From contig VYZI01000133.1 of NCBI GenBank assembly GCA_013397695.1, positions 2,032,339 through 2,096,338 on the forward strand: 64,000 nt of DNA, given 5' to 3'. The position numbers were made by a program, and so were the translations under genes. Below are positions 24,403 to 37,556 of this stretch, one piece after another. Origin of the DNA: Centropus unirufus (lineage: Eukaryota; Chordata; Aves; Cuculiformes; Centropidae). The notes under the pieces are model-generated. The model had not been told where the DNA came from. It did no database searches and saw nothing but the letters and a program-made list of their open reading frames with translations. The first letter of the stretch is position 1; the number at the start of each line of letters is the position of its first letter.

Positions 24403-24883
24403 CTAGGAGAAAGAACGCATTAATTTAGATGAAAGAATTAGTAAGCATACTATATTAAATGCACAAACTTTCTCAAAAGCTACTTGCTGTGATTTAGAAA
24501 TAGTTCTGACTAAGATTTTCTGGCACAGTGCTAAATCAGTAACCTACACACAAACAAAGATAATTCTACATTATGATGTTTTCACCCCCTTACACAAGCA
24601 CCTAATGGAAATGATTTTCCAACTACAGTTTTGCTGTTTCTGCAGTACAAAGTTATTATCCATATTTCTGAGCTACAATAGAACTGTCAGTCAGGTGGCC
24701 TGACTACCATATTAAGAAAATGTGTCTTTTTGCTAGTGCCATGCTCACAAACCAGTCAAACAGCATCTGTATGCTTCACATGCACCAGCCCAACCTATAA
24801 AAGGATATATTTAAATCAATTCTAAGATTTTGAAACGCTATGAGTAGTTTTTCCTGGGAAAGATAAAATCACTATCAACATAC
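24403..24883 (-). other. NBAS: NBAS intron W18-W19 (481 nt)
   Basis: Short intron with a GTATGT donor and a CCTAG acceptor; nothing else recognised. Confidence 0.85.
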
Positions 24884-24960
24884 CTGAGGCAGTGCAAGTA
24901 GATAGGCAAGAGACAAGGCCATATCATTTGGTAAAGCATCACTTGCCAGTTGTAGCAGAA
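24884..24960 (-). CDS. NBAS: NBAS exon W18 (77 nt, phase 1 to 0)
   Basis: Short exon with acceptor TTGTTGCAG|TTCTGC and donor CCTCAG|GTATGT. Two bases complete a Val codon begun in W17, then LLQLASDALPNDMALSLAY and LLALPQ follow. Human has VLLQLASEALPNDMTLALAY and LLALPQV here, about residues 1527-1552. It is recognised because the flanking phases and the homologous peptide both fit. Confidence 0.96.
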
Positions 24961-27900
24961 CTGCAACAAGTAGGGAGAGGAAAAACAGCTTTGATTACTG
25001 ACCCATCTATCCCGGACAGTTAGCAAATAAAATATTTTCAGTGTAACTGTATTTTATTAGACAGTAGCTTGAAGCATTCTATACATACTTAATTAAACAC
25101 TTATCTGTTTCTGGATTACACTGATAATATGTAATTAAATTGCAGCACAGCTTTACCTTGAATTCCAGGCAAAGTGTCTCATGCATTAACCAAACAAGAA
25201 TGAGACTACGCAGAAACAGATGCTAAACAAAGTCACTAAAATATCACCTGTAATGATTTACAACAAGTAAATCTTTTGCTTATTTTATAAGGCAGTAGTG
25301 TCTACCAACCAAAGAAGAGGTAAAAATGCCTTCTCATCAAGACTGAGCTCTAATTCAATTATCATAAAACACAACAAATCATGTTAAAAACTTCTGTCTT
25401 AATTAAAAAAAAAGCTGCAAGTGTCAAATGAATTTTAATTAAGATCAGTGAAACACCAAAAGCAAGACCTGCCACATATTGCAAACAAATATCAGGACAA
25501 CATAGTCACAATTTATTCATTGAATAAGTTTTATGCATTCAATAGTGCCCAAATTTTGTTAATTAGTAACAGGGTCTCTTTGACATGCAGTTATCTCCTC
25601 CTATACTTAAGCAAAGCAACACTGAATCTGCTATGAAAGAACAATTACAGAATAATGATTCGCGTGCTACATGCAATACGAAGTTGTAGACATAGACAAT
25701 ATAAAATATTAGTTGTAGGGACAATATAAACTATCCAGTGAAACCTGGACCAGAAATTGCATAAGGAATTCCAAGTATGCCAGGAAAATAGTATTACTGT
25801 TTCCTTTTCTCTACAGATGATGATATTGTTCTCCTTGTATTAATTATTATTATTACAATCAGTAAAAGCCATCTTCCAGCAACTTAACTCTTTGTTTATT
25901 TTAAGGAAGTCTGAAATACCTATATTCCCACATTACAGAAACTATTCTTCAGGGCACACTGGCAGGAAACCCAGTTACTTTACATGCACAGTCCCACAGT
26001 GAATTCTTTGTCCAAACAATGATTTATAAAAGGCTTGAATGACCAATTACAATTTTCAGATTACCATTACTTTGCCATCAGCCTGAACTGGATTTAAATA
26101 CCAGTCTTCAACCAAATACAACTCCCAAATTTCGGAATGACAAAGTCATCACAGAGGCTGTCTATGTGACAATATATCACAGCTGCTGAAAATAGAAGCC
26201 TGACCAACAGCACCTATGCTCTATGCTTGAAACAGCTTTTATGAACAATTTCTTGCTGCTGACACCTTCTTTCTGCCACATTCAAATAACCTGTATGCTG
26301 TCCAAGCAAAGATTATAGGGCACTAGAACTATCTAATATTAAAGTCTTGATGAATTAGTTAGCAAAATTGGTGCTTTCTACTGTAAGCACGAGTGGAGTT
26401 ACTTTATATATTCTTACAAACACCTCTAGTGGAACAGAAACAATTGGGATGAGGGAAAGAGGAATTTGGGCTCCCCCACCTTCTCCCTTTCTCTAGAAAA
26501 CTAATGATTGCAAAGCCTTGGGAATACATAATAAATAGTGGATTTTCTTTCAGCTTAACATCTCCAACATGATGACTGCCATACTAGCAAAAAATTATCT
26601 TCACCTTTCAGACAGCTATAATGATAAAAAATACAGGACCAATACAAGACCACAAAACAATATTATTTTATTCTTAGTCTTGCATGCTCAATCCAAAGGC
26701 ATTCCAGCTGGCAGAAAGCACTTAAGAAGAAAGATCTACCTCCACTGTCATCCCTTCTAAGAAAAAAAAAACAAACAAAAACACCCTGTACTGATACAAT
26801 AAATATAAATTTTCTGCGTGCTTTTGTGCAGGTATGTGTTCATGTATCCATATACAGGTGCCTAACATACACAAACACACATGTACACACAAAAACTAAT
26901 TTCAAACAGTTTTATGTCTCCCACTGAAGAAGCCCTATGGGAATTCTCTGATGTCTAATAGGGCTGAATTCAACTTGCAGGCTATGGACATTAGAAGGAT
27001 GCCATTCTGTCCTCTCATACATCTTCACAGAATTTACAGAAACATAATATGATTTCAGACCTCTGTCAAATTTGAAATTTGCCCAAGGATTTAAATGTTA
27101 CACGGTTGGCAAACCATGGAAAGAATGCAGTGACAAGAAAAGAGCCAGTGCTCCCATGCCATAAGCAATGTTTCCCTAGGCAACGCACACATCAAAAAAA
27201 TATTTTATTCTTTATTTTTCCTGTGCAGGTCTTTATGCCAAAGCCTGTTGGGAAGGCAAAGTGAGGAAGAAAATGGTTTATTTGTGAAAACTGGAAATTT
27301 AGTATGTGATGAAACTAATATTGAACTTAAAAGTATACATTGCAGTTAAGCAACCATACCTGCAAGCAATTACAAAATCATAGAAAAATTGAAGCTTCTC
27401 TTTGTCTAAAACTCCTGAGGATTAATAGGTATTACCAACTTTCTTGGGTTTAATTTGAGCTCAGCATCTAACTTGGTTACCAGGGAAGGCAGCCATAAAT
27501 TTTTGTAAATTTGCATTCAGGTCTTATCTTCAACCGTCCCATCAAAAAGGGGAAGGTTTTTCCTAGAGGAGACTACAACTACTATTAAACAGATGTGCAC
27601 AACATTGCCTTGGCTCATGCTAGGTCTGGATGAACTGTAATGTCACAGCTGAGGAAAGTGTTTTACTGGACCCAAAGTGACAGGTGTTAATACTTCACTT
27701 CAAAATGCTCCATGTATCACCTACAACCAGAGAGAAACTACAAGAAAATTAAAAATTCTAGGCTTGTGACCCTATCAAATCCACAAAAGGTGCAGCAAAC
27801 ATTGAGTTTTATTACACACACTGCCTCTGGGAAAAGTCTTTACCCATTCCCTCACACCTAGAGTACAACACCACTACGATAACAGAAACAGAGTTTGATG

Positions 27901-29966
27901 TATACTTCAACATCTCATCAACATGAGTATAACTAGGATTTCTTCACTAAACCGCATCTTATAGGGTCGTTAATTCTTTTAAAGGAGCTCAAACCTGCTG
28001 CTTTAGCTGTTCTGGAAGACAGCTAGAAGGAAACATATGGGATACAAACTTGTCAACAAAATTAATTTAAATCTGCTGTTTGTTAGTGATTAGTATAGTA
28101 GCGTATAACTTATATAAGCTTTCAAGTTCCATATGACAAAATTCTCCCAAAACATTAAAGAAAGCGCAAAAATACAGGGAAAACACAGAATAAAAAATGG
28201 GCTTCATCTCTGTGTGACTTTTTTTGTTTTACATTTTGGCAGCGTGCTAGTAATACTTCCATTTTCAAACTCCACAACCCTAAAAGTGTTAATTCATCAT
28301 AAAGGATGCCAAACGAAAGTATCAAGAAAGGGGAAGAGGTAGAATCCAATACTGTCAATTCAGGGCTAAATCTACTAGAATTTGCAAACTGCCAATCCAT
28401 TAATTTACAGAAAGCTATGCTACACTTAACGCATACAAACACTGCTGACTACCAAACAGTGTCATACAGCAGGACTGCCGAGCACAAAATAAATATGGCT
28501 CAGCTTTCCAGAAGAAAATAGAGAATTCTCAGTTCCCTAGCACATTTGGGAGGGACTCACACATGAAATTTGGATCATCTGTAGGCTAAAAGTGGTGGAA
28601 GGAAACAAGTATTAAAGTGGTGAAAACCCTAATCTCCAAATTCAAAAGTAGGAAGGTAGAGGCTAAAACTCTAAAGCTGGAAACTCAATTTTCTTCTTCA
28701 AGAAAAGGCCCTCAAAACTGAAACTTCCATCTTAAAGGCAGCAACTGAATTGTAAATAACCACTTCCAATTCCACAAGTCCGAGCAGGAAGCATCACCAA
28801 GGATTTCCTAATTAACATCATTCGCTTTAAGAAAGAAATGAAATCTTTTTAATCCTTGCCACCTCCTCCTTTAAGACATGGGCATCACAGCTAGAAGCCT
28901 ACGAGCTTTCAAAATACAAGAAAAGAGGTCATCAGTACTGATTTAAAACTATTTTTGCATTAAGAGAGCACAAAGGGAACAAAATGTAAGTATATTCTCC
29001 TTTGTATAAGACATTGCTGACCTTTTCTAATACACAATGTTATATTACAATGGTACAAATTATCCACAGAAATATCATACATTTCAAACTATCTCCTGAA
29101 TCATATACCTGTAAGAGAAATATGGTGGTATTCACTGAAAAGCTGAACTAAAACTGAGGCTTATGAAGAAAGCCTCACATTAAACTTTTCTCATAATGCA
29201 AGTGATTTAATACTCTCATTTTTCACGGCAGAACTTACCACAGAGTAAAATATAATAAAGATATCTTCCTTCAAAGACAGTAACAGCATGTAAATATTTA
29301 AACAGTTCATTTCTTATCCCAGCAGGAGACAGACGAAAGGAAAGACAATCATAGGTGGTTTTGTGGGTTATTTTTTAAAAAAATGAAACTCTAAGTTAGC
29401 AAATTAAGAAGTATAAACTATAAAATGCAGAAAATCCAGAAAAAAGACAAGAAGTTGTTAATGATTCCAGAAACTGCAGTTGAAACATTAATTAGAAAAT
29501 AAAATAATGTAATGACCCTGCAATAATGAAAGCTGTATAAACAGTGGCATAGAATCCAAATGATTGAACACATGGGTATACGTATAAGTAACATTAACAG
29601 TAGGCTGCAAATTTCCATTTAAGAATCTGTACATGCTAAGAGACCTTCAACGCTTTTTCCCCTTTAATGTTCATATTTTGGTCAGTCCCCAGATACCAGC
29701 TTCTGCTTACTTAAAGTCAACTTTCCAGTTTCAGAACTCTAGTCTTTGAGTGATTTCTAAAGGACGTTTCTCTTGAAATCACTGTAGATACTTCTATGAA
29801 GACTTCTTGCTCATGTAAGATGTTGGACCAGATTACAATCCATAGAAAATGCCCAGACAGTATTTCAGATCATCATGTGCAATTCTCCATATTTAAACCC
29901 ATCCACAGATTCTCCTATATTTACTATGTATAGCAACTACAGGAGCAAATACAGACAAACCCATAC
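24961..29966 (-). other. NBAS: NBAS intron W17-W18 (5006 nt)
   Basis: AT-rich intron with a GTATGG donor and a TTGCAG acceptor. It has an ATT-rich patch near 25843 and a CA-rich patch near 26868-26890. No clear transposon or gene was recognised. The open frames around 28133-28521 on both strands lack any recognisable domain. Confidence 0.8.
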
Positions 29967-30090
29967 CTTCTGTAGTTGCAAGTAGGTCTTCTCCCTCGCT
30001 CTTTGTTTCAGTTAATTTCTCTGTTCTCAGCAATACTTCTGCAAAGCTTTCCGAAGAATTGTTCTGGTATGTCCCATAGCTATTCTCAAA
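29967..30090 (-). CDS. NBAS: NBAS exon W17 (124 nt, phase 0 to 1)
   Basis: The acceptor is CCTCTAG|TTTGAGAAT and the donor ACAGAAG|GTATGG. It reads FENSYGTYQNNSSESFAEV, LLRTEKLTETKSEGEDLL and ATTE plus one base. Human has SEGTYDTYQHVPVESFAEV and LLRTGKLAEAK at the same point, about residues 1486-1526. The first third and the last third are poorly conserved; the SFAEVLLRT core anchors the match. Confidence 0.95.
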
Positions 30091-30301
30091 CTAGAGGTAA
30101 AATAAGTGACACATGCAGTTAGATTTAACTTGCTTGCATCAGATGCATTTATCTACCTTGGGTCTGCCTTTGACTTCCTAATTAACACAAGAAATTTTCT
30201 TACTGTTGCACAAAGTCTCAAATCCTTGCAAGCCACACAAATAATCCCAAATACATACTGTTAATTAATTAACATTTCTGAGTTCTTTAACACAAACTTA
30301 C

Positions 30302-30415
30302 TTCTGCAACATATGGATCAGCAATTAGAGATGCATAAAAGGGATGACAGCCTTGCTTTTCCACTGTGGCATTTTCTTCAGGACCACTTTTTAATGGACC
30401 TCCAAAGTCCTGGCC
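30302..30415 (-). CDS. NBAS: NBAS exon W16 (114 nt, phase 0 to 0)
   Basis: The acceptor is TTTTTTTAG|GGCCAGG and the donor GCAGAA|GTAAGT. The 38 codons read GQDFGGPLKSGPEENATVE and KQGCHPFYASLIADPYVAE. Human has EKQGCHPFYESVISNPFVAE, about residues 1448-1485. The intron between this exon and W17 is only 211 nt, the shortest in the window. Confidence 0.96.
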
Positions 30416-31011
30416 CTAAAAAAAAAAGTAGTATAGTTGAGCCTAGTTAAAAAAACCTCATTGACAAGTCTGTAACTGTTGTTCAGCAACTCTAAAAAAA
30501 ATATCTTTGAACTCAGGGGAGAGAGAGGTAGGAGTCATCTTACATAAACCAAATCTGAATGAGGTCCAGTATTCTTAAAAAAGACTGAAGGAGAACCATG
30601 ATCAAAAGCCATATCAGGGAAACTAATATAAATGCTACAGGAAATCCACTGAAGTAAAGAAGGTAGAAGAGAGAAACTGGAAAGAAACAGCTTTGAATAT
30701 AAAATGACAGTATTTAAAAAGAGTGGACTTCACTATGCTTTCTTCTCCAAGATTCTGCTGTTCTGCCAAATTTCAAATACGCCTTCTCACACTATGCTAA
30801 AAAGGCAGGAGAAAACAGATTAGAAAATGAGAAAAGGAAACAGCTCAGAGCCCTTTTTAGACCGGAATTTGCTTCCAAGCAGTCCCGATATTTCTAGTCC
30901 ATTTATCAATTTGAGGCCTTCAGTTATCAGATACCTATAAAGGAGCCCAGGTGTTATACTAGTGTATCAGAGAATGAGTAAACATCTGCAGACACATCAG
31001 CAATCCCTTAC
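30416..31011 (-). other. NBAS: NBAS intron W15-W16 (596 nt)
   Basis: GTAAGG donor, TTTTTTTAG acceptor. No further feature seen. Confidence 0.85.
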
Positions 31012-31179
31012 ATGTAATGGTCGAAGATAAGTTAATGATCTCTTCCACCACTGTCCATCACTGACAGCATGCAGCATGGCTTTTGTAGTCATAGTTGTGT
31101 TAGACAGCACCTTCATGGTTTTTGATGTCGTCCAGTACAACAAATCACCAGACTGGCTAGAAGAGACATTGGTTTCATC
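31012..31179 (-). CDS. NBAS: NBAS exon W15 (168 nt, phase 0 to 0)
   Basis: The acceptor is GTGCTCACAG|GATGAAACC and the donor TTACAT|GTAAGG. The 56 codons begin with a poorly conserved Ser-rich run (DETNVSSSQSG) and then become highly conserved: DLLYWTTSKTMKVLSNTTMT, TKAMLHAVSDGQWWKRSL and TYLRPLH. Human has TTTTKAVLQAVSDGQWWKKS and LTYLRPL at about residues 1392-1447. The open frame seems to run upstream of the acceptor, but the conserved match stops at the splice site. Confidence 0.97.
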
Positions 31180-31945
31180 CTGTGAGCACATCCAACACAC
31201 AACGGGAAGCGTTAGTCTCATGCTTTAATTTGCCTAATGACCTAAAGCCAAATGCGTTAGACATCAGGCACACTATGGTAGTAACATATTTTAATGATCA
31301 TTAATTTAAGCAACAGCTGTCAAAAACAAACACAAGACAAGTCAGAAGGGATAAGTTTCAATCTGGAGTAGTGTGAACAGTAGAACATTTTGCCCCTTTA
31401 CTCAACTGTAACTTCTGTTTCAACAGACACCAGCTGCTTTTACTTCCACAGTTTATAATGACTTTTCACGTAACTGTTAAATGCTTCTGCTAAAATAATG
31501 ATCTCTCAAAAAATAAGGACATTCAGCACACTAGAATTCATCTTCAATAACCCACGAAAGCTGACAGTAGAGAATCTAGTACTTGTAAATTAATTAACTT
31601 GAATTCTCAGAAGGGGAAATGGTAAAGACATGTGAACATTCACCTCCGCACCTACTGAAAACATCAACAAGATTTCAAATTCTTCAGTGTTTTTACAAGG
31701 TACCAAATACAGCAAAGATAAAATACCACAAAAAAAAAAAGTCCAGTTCATTCTCAATCCCAAATGCTTTTGCAATACATGCATATATAACTCTACACAT
31801 TAACTGGCAAAAAAATATTCATTTAGTCTTAGTAAACCCACAAATAAGTAAGCTCTTACAAAAAGAAGACATGTTCCATAAATGTAGGATTCAGTAGCAG
31901 TTCTTCAGGTAAAGCATTTAAATAATACACAGAACAGCCACATAA

Positions 31946-32797
31946 GCACAGAATGTACTCAGTTGGAAGGGATCTACAAGGATCATTGAGTCCAACTCCT
32001 ATTCCTGCATAGGACAACCCCACAATTTACTCTGACACCATGTGTCCGAGTTCATTGCACAAATGCTTCTTGAATATCTTAAGGCTTTGCAATAAGACTG
32101 CTTTCCTGAAGAACCTGTTCCAGTGCTCTCTGAGCGAAGAACCTTTCCCTAATATTCAATCGAACCCTCCCCTGGCACATCCCCTTGCCATCCCCTCAGG
32201 TCCTATCATTGGTCACCAGAGAGCAGCTCCTTCTCCATCTCTTGTGAGGAGGCAGTAAGCTGCTATGAGGTCTCCCCTTCTCCAGGCTGAACAGACCAAG
32301 TGACTGCAGCCACTCCTCAGCTAACTTCCCCTCTACACCTTTCACCAACTATAAGGCCTCACATCCTTTTTATATTGTGGCACCCAAAACTGCACACAAT
32401 ACTCAAGGTGGAAGCGAGTGTGGACATCAGTGTGGAAGAGAGTGGGACGATCACTTCCCTCAATGGCTAGCAATGCTGCGCTTGATGCAGCTCAGTAAAA
32501 AAGCTGGCCCTCCTGGCTGCCAGGAGACACTGTTGGCTCACGTTCAACTTGCCAATGACCAGAAACCACAGATCCCTTTCTCCAGGGCTGCTCTCCAGCC
32601 TTTTGCTCCTCGTTCTGTATGTATATTCAGGGTTGCTATGTACCAGGTACAAAACCCAACACTTGTCCTTGTCACGCTTGATGCAACCGGCAATTTCCCA
32701 GCCCTCCAGTTTGTCTAGATCCTCCTGCAGGGCCTCCTTGCCCTTGAGAGTGTCAACAGCTCCCCCCCGGTTTTGTGTCATCAGTAAACATGGTTAG
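31946..32797 (-). mobile_element. CR1 LINE, about 850 bp of the 3' part
   Basis: Read on the plus strand the segment is a reverse-oriented CR1. It opens with CACAGAATGTACTCAGTTGG and AGGATCATTGAGTCCAACTC, then CTGTTCCAGTGCTCTCTGAG, CTTCTCCAGGCTGAACAGAC, TTTTTATATTGTGGCACCCA, AGGGCTGCTCTCCAGCC and, at the far end, GTCATCAGTAAACATG. The order matches a long CR1 3' region. The coding frame is broken, and the open frames lying across it (32377-32797) come from the repeat. It lies in the same orientation as NBAS. Confidence 0.92.
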
Positions 32798-34559
32798 TAA
32801 ACCTTCCATGCTGGTTGATCTGTGCCGTCCCAGTCCTGAAAGGTTTGTGTTAATTGCACGCTTTACAAAGCTTAGACATTAGACAAACATATAATTAGCA
32901 TACTAATGCAAACACAGTCTTCAGCAATAAAAAATGTAAATATTTTCCTGCATGCACCAAACCTCAATAGCTTTATATCCAATGTTTTTCCCTAACCACT
33001 CTATTATTCATTTCCCCATACAGTGACGTGTATTTAACCAGAAAAATACTACCTGTATTACCAAATATGAGGAATTAGTTTACAACTGACTAATATAAGA
33101 CAAAATTTCCAAATTTTCCAGAATCCCCTGTTAACTACGTCCCACTGCAACTGCAGAGACAAAACATGCTAGCTTATCAATAAAGCAGAATTTCACCATA
33201 GATGAACTTATAAGGATTACCTTTTACTATAGTATACCGTGAGCCACTGCCTCAAGCTGACCACTGAAGCAGCAGGTCTGTCTGAAGTCCTCCTTTCCAG
33301 TACGGCTTCAGGGTAATTTTTCAATGTTTTCTGACATTATATTCTGCAATTCACAGATTCACCACTAATGAACTGACTGACTAAACTGGAAACCTCAGGT
33401 CTTAATTGACCAAATGAAGATAGAATATGCCAAGTGCAACAAGACAATTTTTACTCCTCTAAGAAGTAAAAGCCAACGGAAGATCCTAGGTCTGGTGGCT
33501 TTGTGGGGTGGGGGAGAATTTCTTGTATGTGTGTTTTAAATAAATCACTCTCAGAACTAAGTATGAAATATTTCTGTATTTTATTTTAAATGTTTCATAC
33601 AGAATACGGATTTCTCTCTCTGCCTCTGTTTTCAGGCAGATGCTGTAGGACACCTAACTGATTCCTTATGGGGGAAAAAAATCTTCAAAAATCAAACCAA
33701 AACAGAACCAGAAAAAAAAATCCTCCCCAAGTTCTCAATTGTATTTGAGGAAAACATAGTTTTGAACTAGAAGTTCTTCAGTAGCATGAAAACTATCAGG
33801 CTAACTTGTCTGCCAGTCTGTATGCTTCTATAACTCTACTGCTATCAGATAAACTCTATTGATTATTTCTAAAAAAAGAATTTCAACTCTTACAAGTAAT
33901 TACTCATGTAGAAAAAGACTGTAAGAATTCAGTTTTCTGAAAGCGTTCTTCTGTGTAACTGGAACACTTTCAGGCTCTAAGTTTTGATTTCTTAAAGATT
34001 GCTGGAGGTCTCTTTTCGAGAAAAAAACTTAAATTTTATCCTATAATTGTATCTTTAGGAAGAAGTTACGGTTTAGAATTTTTGAGGGTTGTTTATGGGA
34101 AATTATTTTCTTCACATTACTTCTTCCTGATAGCCTTTATAAGAAGCATTTCTGAGGAAAACCAAAATAACAATAGCAACAATTTATTGATCCTAGATTA
34201 GCATCTTAAAAATATGTATTAATCTAATTTCATGTAAAAAATAGCCAACACATTCTGAATTATCATGATACTCAAATAGCTAAAATATTTATATATATGA
34301 GCATATAATTCCAAATCATCTTATACAAGAACAAATAACAAAGGCATTTTTTAAGCTGCAGAAGGAAGAAAAATAAATTAGAACACCTGCATCGTAGATA
34401 TTTTTTTCCTAAGGAGGGGAGGTCTTAAATGTCAATTCGTCAAGCTGTAAGGATCAAAACACGCAAAAAATATACATTGTATAAACTTTTTGCATTAAGT
34501 CATTATCCATGAGGATTATGCAAGACAAACTGGGGTGGAACAAATTCTGTTTGAATTTG

Positions 34560-34583
34560 AGAGAACATAGAGAGAACATAGAG
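34560..34583. repeat. Two-copy tandem repeat, 11-bp unit
   Basis: AGAGAACATAG occurs twice in direct succession. Confidence 0.85.
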
Positions 34584-35240
34584 TTTTAGCTTTTCTTTCT
34601 CCCTTTTTGGCACTCCCATTGGAAAACAGGAATTTAGAACAGTTACTTTTACGTAACTATGTTTTTTCTACATTTCCGTGGTTTATTCTACATCTCCACG
34701 TTTATTCTGTAGTCATGTTTTGTACTTTGAAGTACCTTGCTTTGAGGGGTTTTTGTTTGTTGTTTTGTTTGGGTTTTTTATTTTTTCTTTTTTGTGGCAT
34801 ACATTATGGCTAATGAACCAGTCTAGCTGAAAATCCCAGTCCTACAAAGATAAAACCAGAACTTAGATGAGAGGCTTTGGAAGAACATTCGGCTGAAGAT
34901 GACAACACTAAAATTCAGGTGTCACTGGATGTCTAAGTCCTCAGTAGGGCTATAACGTCACTGGAACTGAAAAAGTAATCCAGCCTTAAGCATGCAAAAT
35001 GTGTTTGGTTCAACCGCTTAAACAGAAGCTTTGATGACTGGCTGAGATACATGGCAGTATTTGTTCAACACTTGCAAATCTTATAGAGGACCTATTTTTT
35101 TGGGGTCAGTAGCTGAAGGACAGGAGTACAACTCAGGGCATCTCAAATTGTTGACATCTATGATTGAGTAACTGCATCAAGAACCTCAAGGCCGATCAAC
35201 CACATTATTCTCTGTGCACCACTGGGTGCATCTCCACTGG

Positions 35241-35579
35241 ATCTCTCTTTACAACTGCCTGAAAGGAGGTTGTAGCAAGGTGAGCGTTGGTCTCTTCTCC
35301 CAAGGAACAAGGGACTGAACCAGAGGAGGTGGCCTCAAGTTGCACCAGGGGAAGTACACATTATATATTAGGAATGCCTACTTCACTGGAAGGGTTGTCA
35401 AGCATTAGAACTGCTCAGGGAAATGGTTGAGTTTAAATACCCTGGAGGTATTTAAAAGACATGTAGGTGTGGTAGTTGGGGGCATGGTTTCATGGTGCAC
35501 CTGGCATTGCTAGCTTAAGGGTTAGACTGATGATCTTAAAGGTCTTCTACAACTTAAACAATTTTGTGATTCTGTGACT
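35241..35579 (+). mobile_element. CR1 LINE, 5'-truncated 3' end
   Basis: It starts at ATCTCTCTTTACAACTGCCT followed by GAAAGGAGGTTGTAGC, then GGTCTCTTCTCCCAAGGAAC, GTGGCCTCAAGTTGCACCAG, CACTGGAAGGGTTGTCAAGC and CTGGAGGTATTTAAAAGACA. It ends with ATGATCTTAAAGGTCTTC and the ATTTTGTGATTCTGTGA tail. It is a typical 3' CR1 fragment, inserted antisense to NBAS, and non-coding. Confidence 0.94.
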
Positions 35580-37506
35580 ACAATAGGAGTCCAAATAATG
35601 CACAGAGTTCCATGTTGAGATTTTTCCCCTTCACACGAGAGTTTAAAGCAAAGATGATGCTAATGTTCTGTTAATTGAAAAATATCTTTTCTTCAAGTAA
35701 CGTCTAAGAAAATAAATAAATAACATGCAGATTTAACAAAGTTTGTATACAACACAGCATCTCATAACTACACATTGTATTTTAATGTTAGAATGTTACA
35801 AAAAATCCTTTGAAATGCTTTTCATTAATCAAGATCTTCATTACTTCGCTGAGGTATTTTGCTTGAGAGTCTAAGATAAGTTATTAAGGCATTTGCAGTA
35901 TACAATAAAATGGATGGGGACTGGGGAAACAATCATTTGCTTAAAAAAAATCTGCTATGTTGGAATCATTGTAGCTTCCAGAAAATATTTTTCCAACAGT
36001 TCCGATGAGTTCAAACAGTGAAAAGCTGGCACTAAAGTAATTAAAAACATCCTTGTGCAAATGCATTAGTTCATGCAGAATAGTTAAGTGCATCTTTATC
36101 ATAACAATCAGGAATTTCCTACAGAGCAAGACTACCAAAAACTTGGAGAAAAGTTGTACTGCAGTCAACGTGACAGCACTGTTAAGCTCCCTGTTTTTAT
36201 ACAATCTGAAGGTACGTAGGCAGCTGCTATCAAGATTTCTGCGAGCTTCATGGGGAAAAAAATCAAAGGAAAAACTTAAAACATCAAAAATTAGTTTAGA
36301 CATTCATAGAGGATTGTTCATCAAGAGAAGGACAGGTCATTACAATGAAAAAATGGTAGCAGTAACTAATGATTCAGTAGTAAAAGTAAGAAGAGGTAGA
36401 GAAAAGTCCCTAAAGCTTTGAAAGGGAAAACTGATGTGTTTACAGATAGGTGTTTTTAATTTCATAGAGTAAGGGATGCCCAAACACACATACACCAGAA
36501 GAAGCTTCTTCAAGTCAAGATAAGGAAAATTACATTTAGAGCACCCATTTGAAAGCTATTAATTAGTGAGAATGGAGGAATATTTGCCAACTCCTTGAGA
36601 AAAAGGTGCTCTAAGTTAATTAACTCATAAGTGAAATGGAAAGAGTAAGAAGGAAGGAGGGGGGCAGAAAATTATAGTTTGTTTTTTATTTGAAGAAACT
36701 AAAATTCCATGCAAGACAATGAAGGTGAAGCAGGAGGAATTAGCTGAAGTGGAACTAGAGGAATTGCAGTTATGGTATTCAGTTATGTCAGAGAAGCTGA
36801 GTTATTGAATATATTGCTTTTCTAACATTTCAGATATTTGTAACAAAGGAAAGGTTATGAAGTGACTAATTTCTTGGCTGCAATGCTCCTCCTGTGTCAT
36901 CACAAGAAATGAAAGAAGCCATAAATCCCTATTAAGTCAACTGGGAAAGAACAAAAAGACATAATTAGCAAACATACATAACTCATTTTATAGTGCAACA
37001 GTGAAAGACAATATGCCAAGAAGCTGTATTAAAACAGAAAGAATTAAAAAACCCAACTGGATGCAGCAACATACAAATTTGCCAGGTCAACTGACTGCCT
37101 ACTTCCAATTCTAAGCAGACAACTAACCACTACTTGGGGGGAAGGATATATTGGAGAAAATAAGGGTGGACAATTTTCTGCATATAAATTCCCCCGCATC
37201 ATGAAAGTGCTTCAGATATCCAAACTGAATTGATAATGAAGTTAATTAGTGAGTTTACTCAACTCTGATAAAACCCTGAATAAGCTTCTGAATCATTTAT
37301 ATGCATGTATAATTGTTCTGTCACAACATACAGTCAATAGTACTGCAGCATAAGAGAGGTGATGCATTACAAATCTGTTACATTAAAATGTTCTAAAGAG
37401 ACATATATGCCCACATCAGAAAGCTCCATAATTTCCCTTCTGAATAACATCAAGGAGAGGTGTGGTGGCTTAAGCCATGAGGTGATAAACATATATAAAA
37501 AGCATA

Positions 37507-37556
37507 AATAAAAATAGCACACATATTAAAAAACTAAATAAATAAAAATAGCACAC
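37507..37556. repeat. Direct repeat, 16-bp copies
   Basis: AATAAAAATAGCACAC occurs at 37507-37522 and 37541-37556, separated by 18 bp of A-rich sequence. Confidence 0.85.

Noticed and set aside
32377..32797. Open frames of 82-113 codons on both strands
   Set aside because: They fall inside a CR1 copy and come from its sequence; none follows the CR1 protein order.
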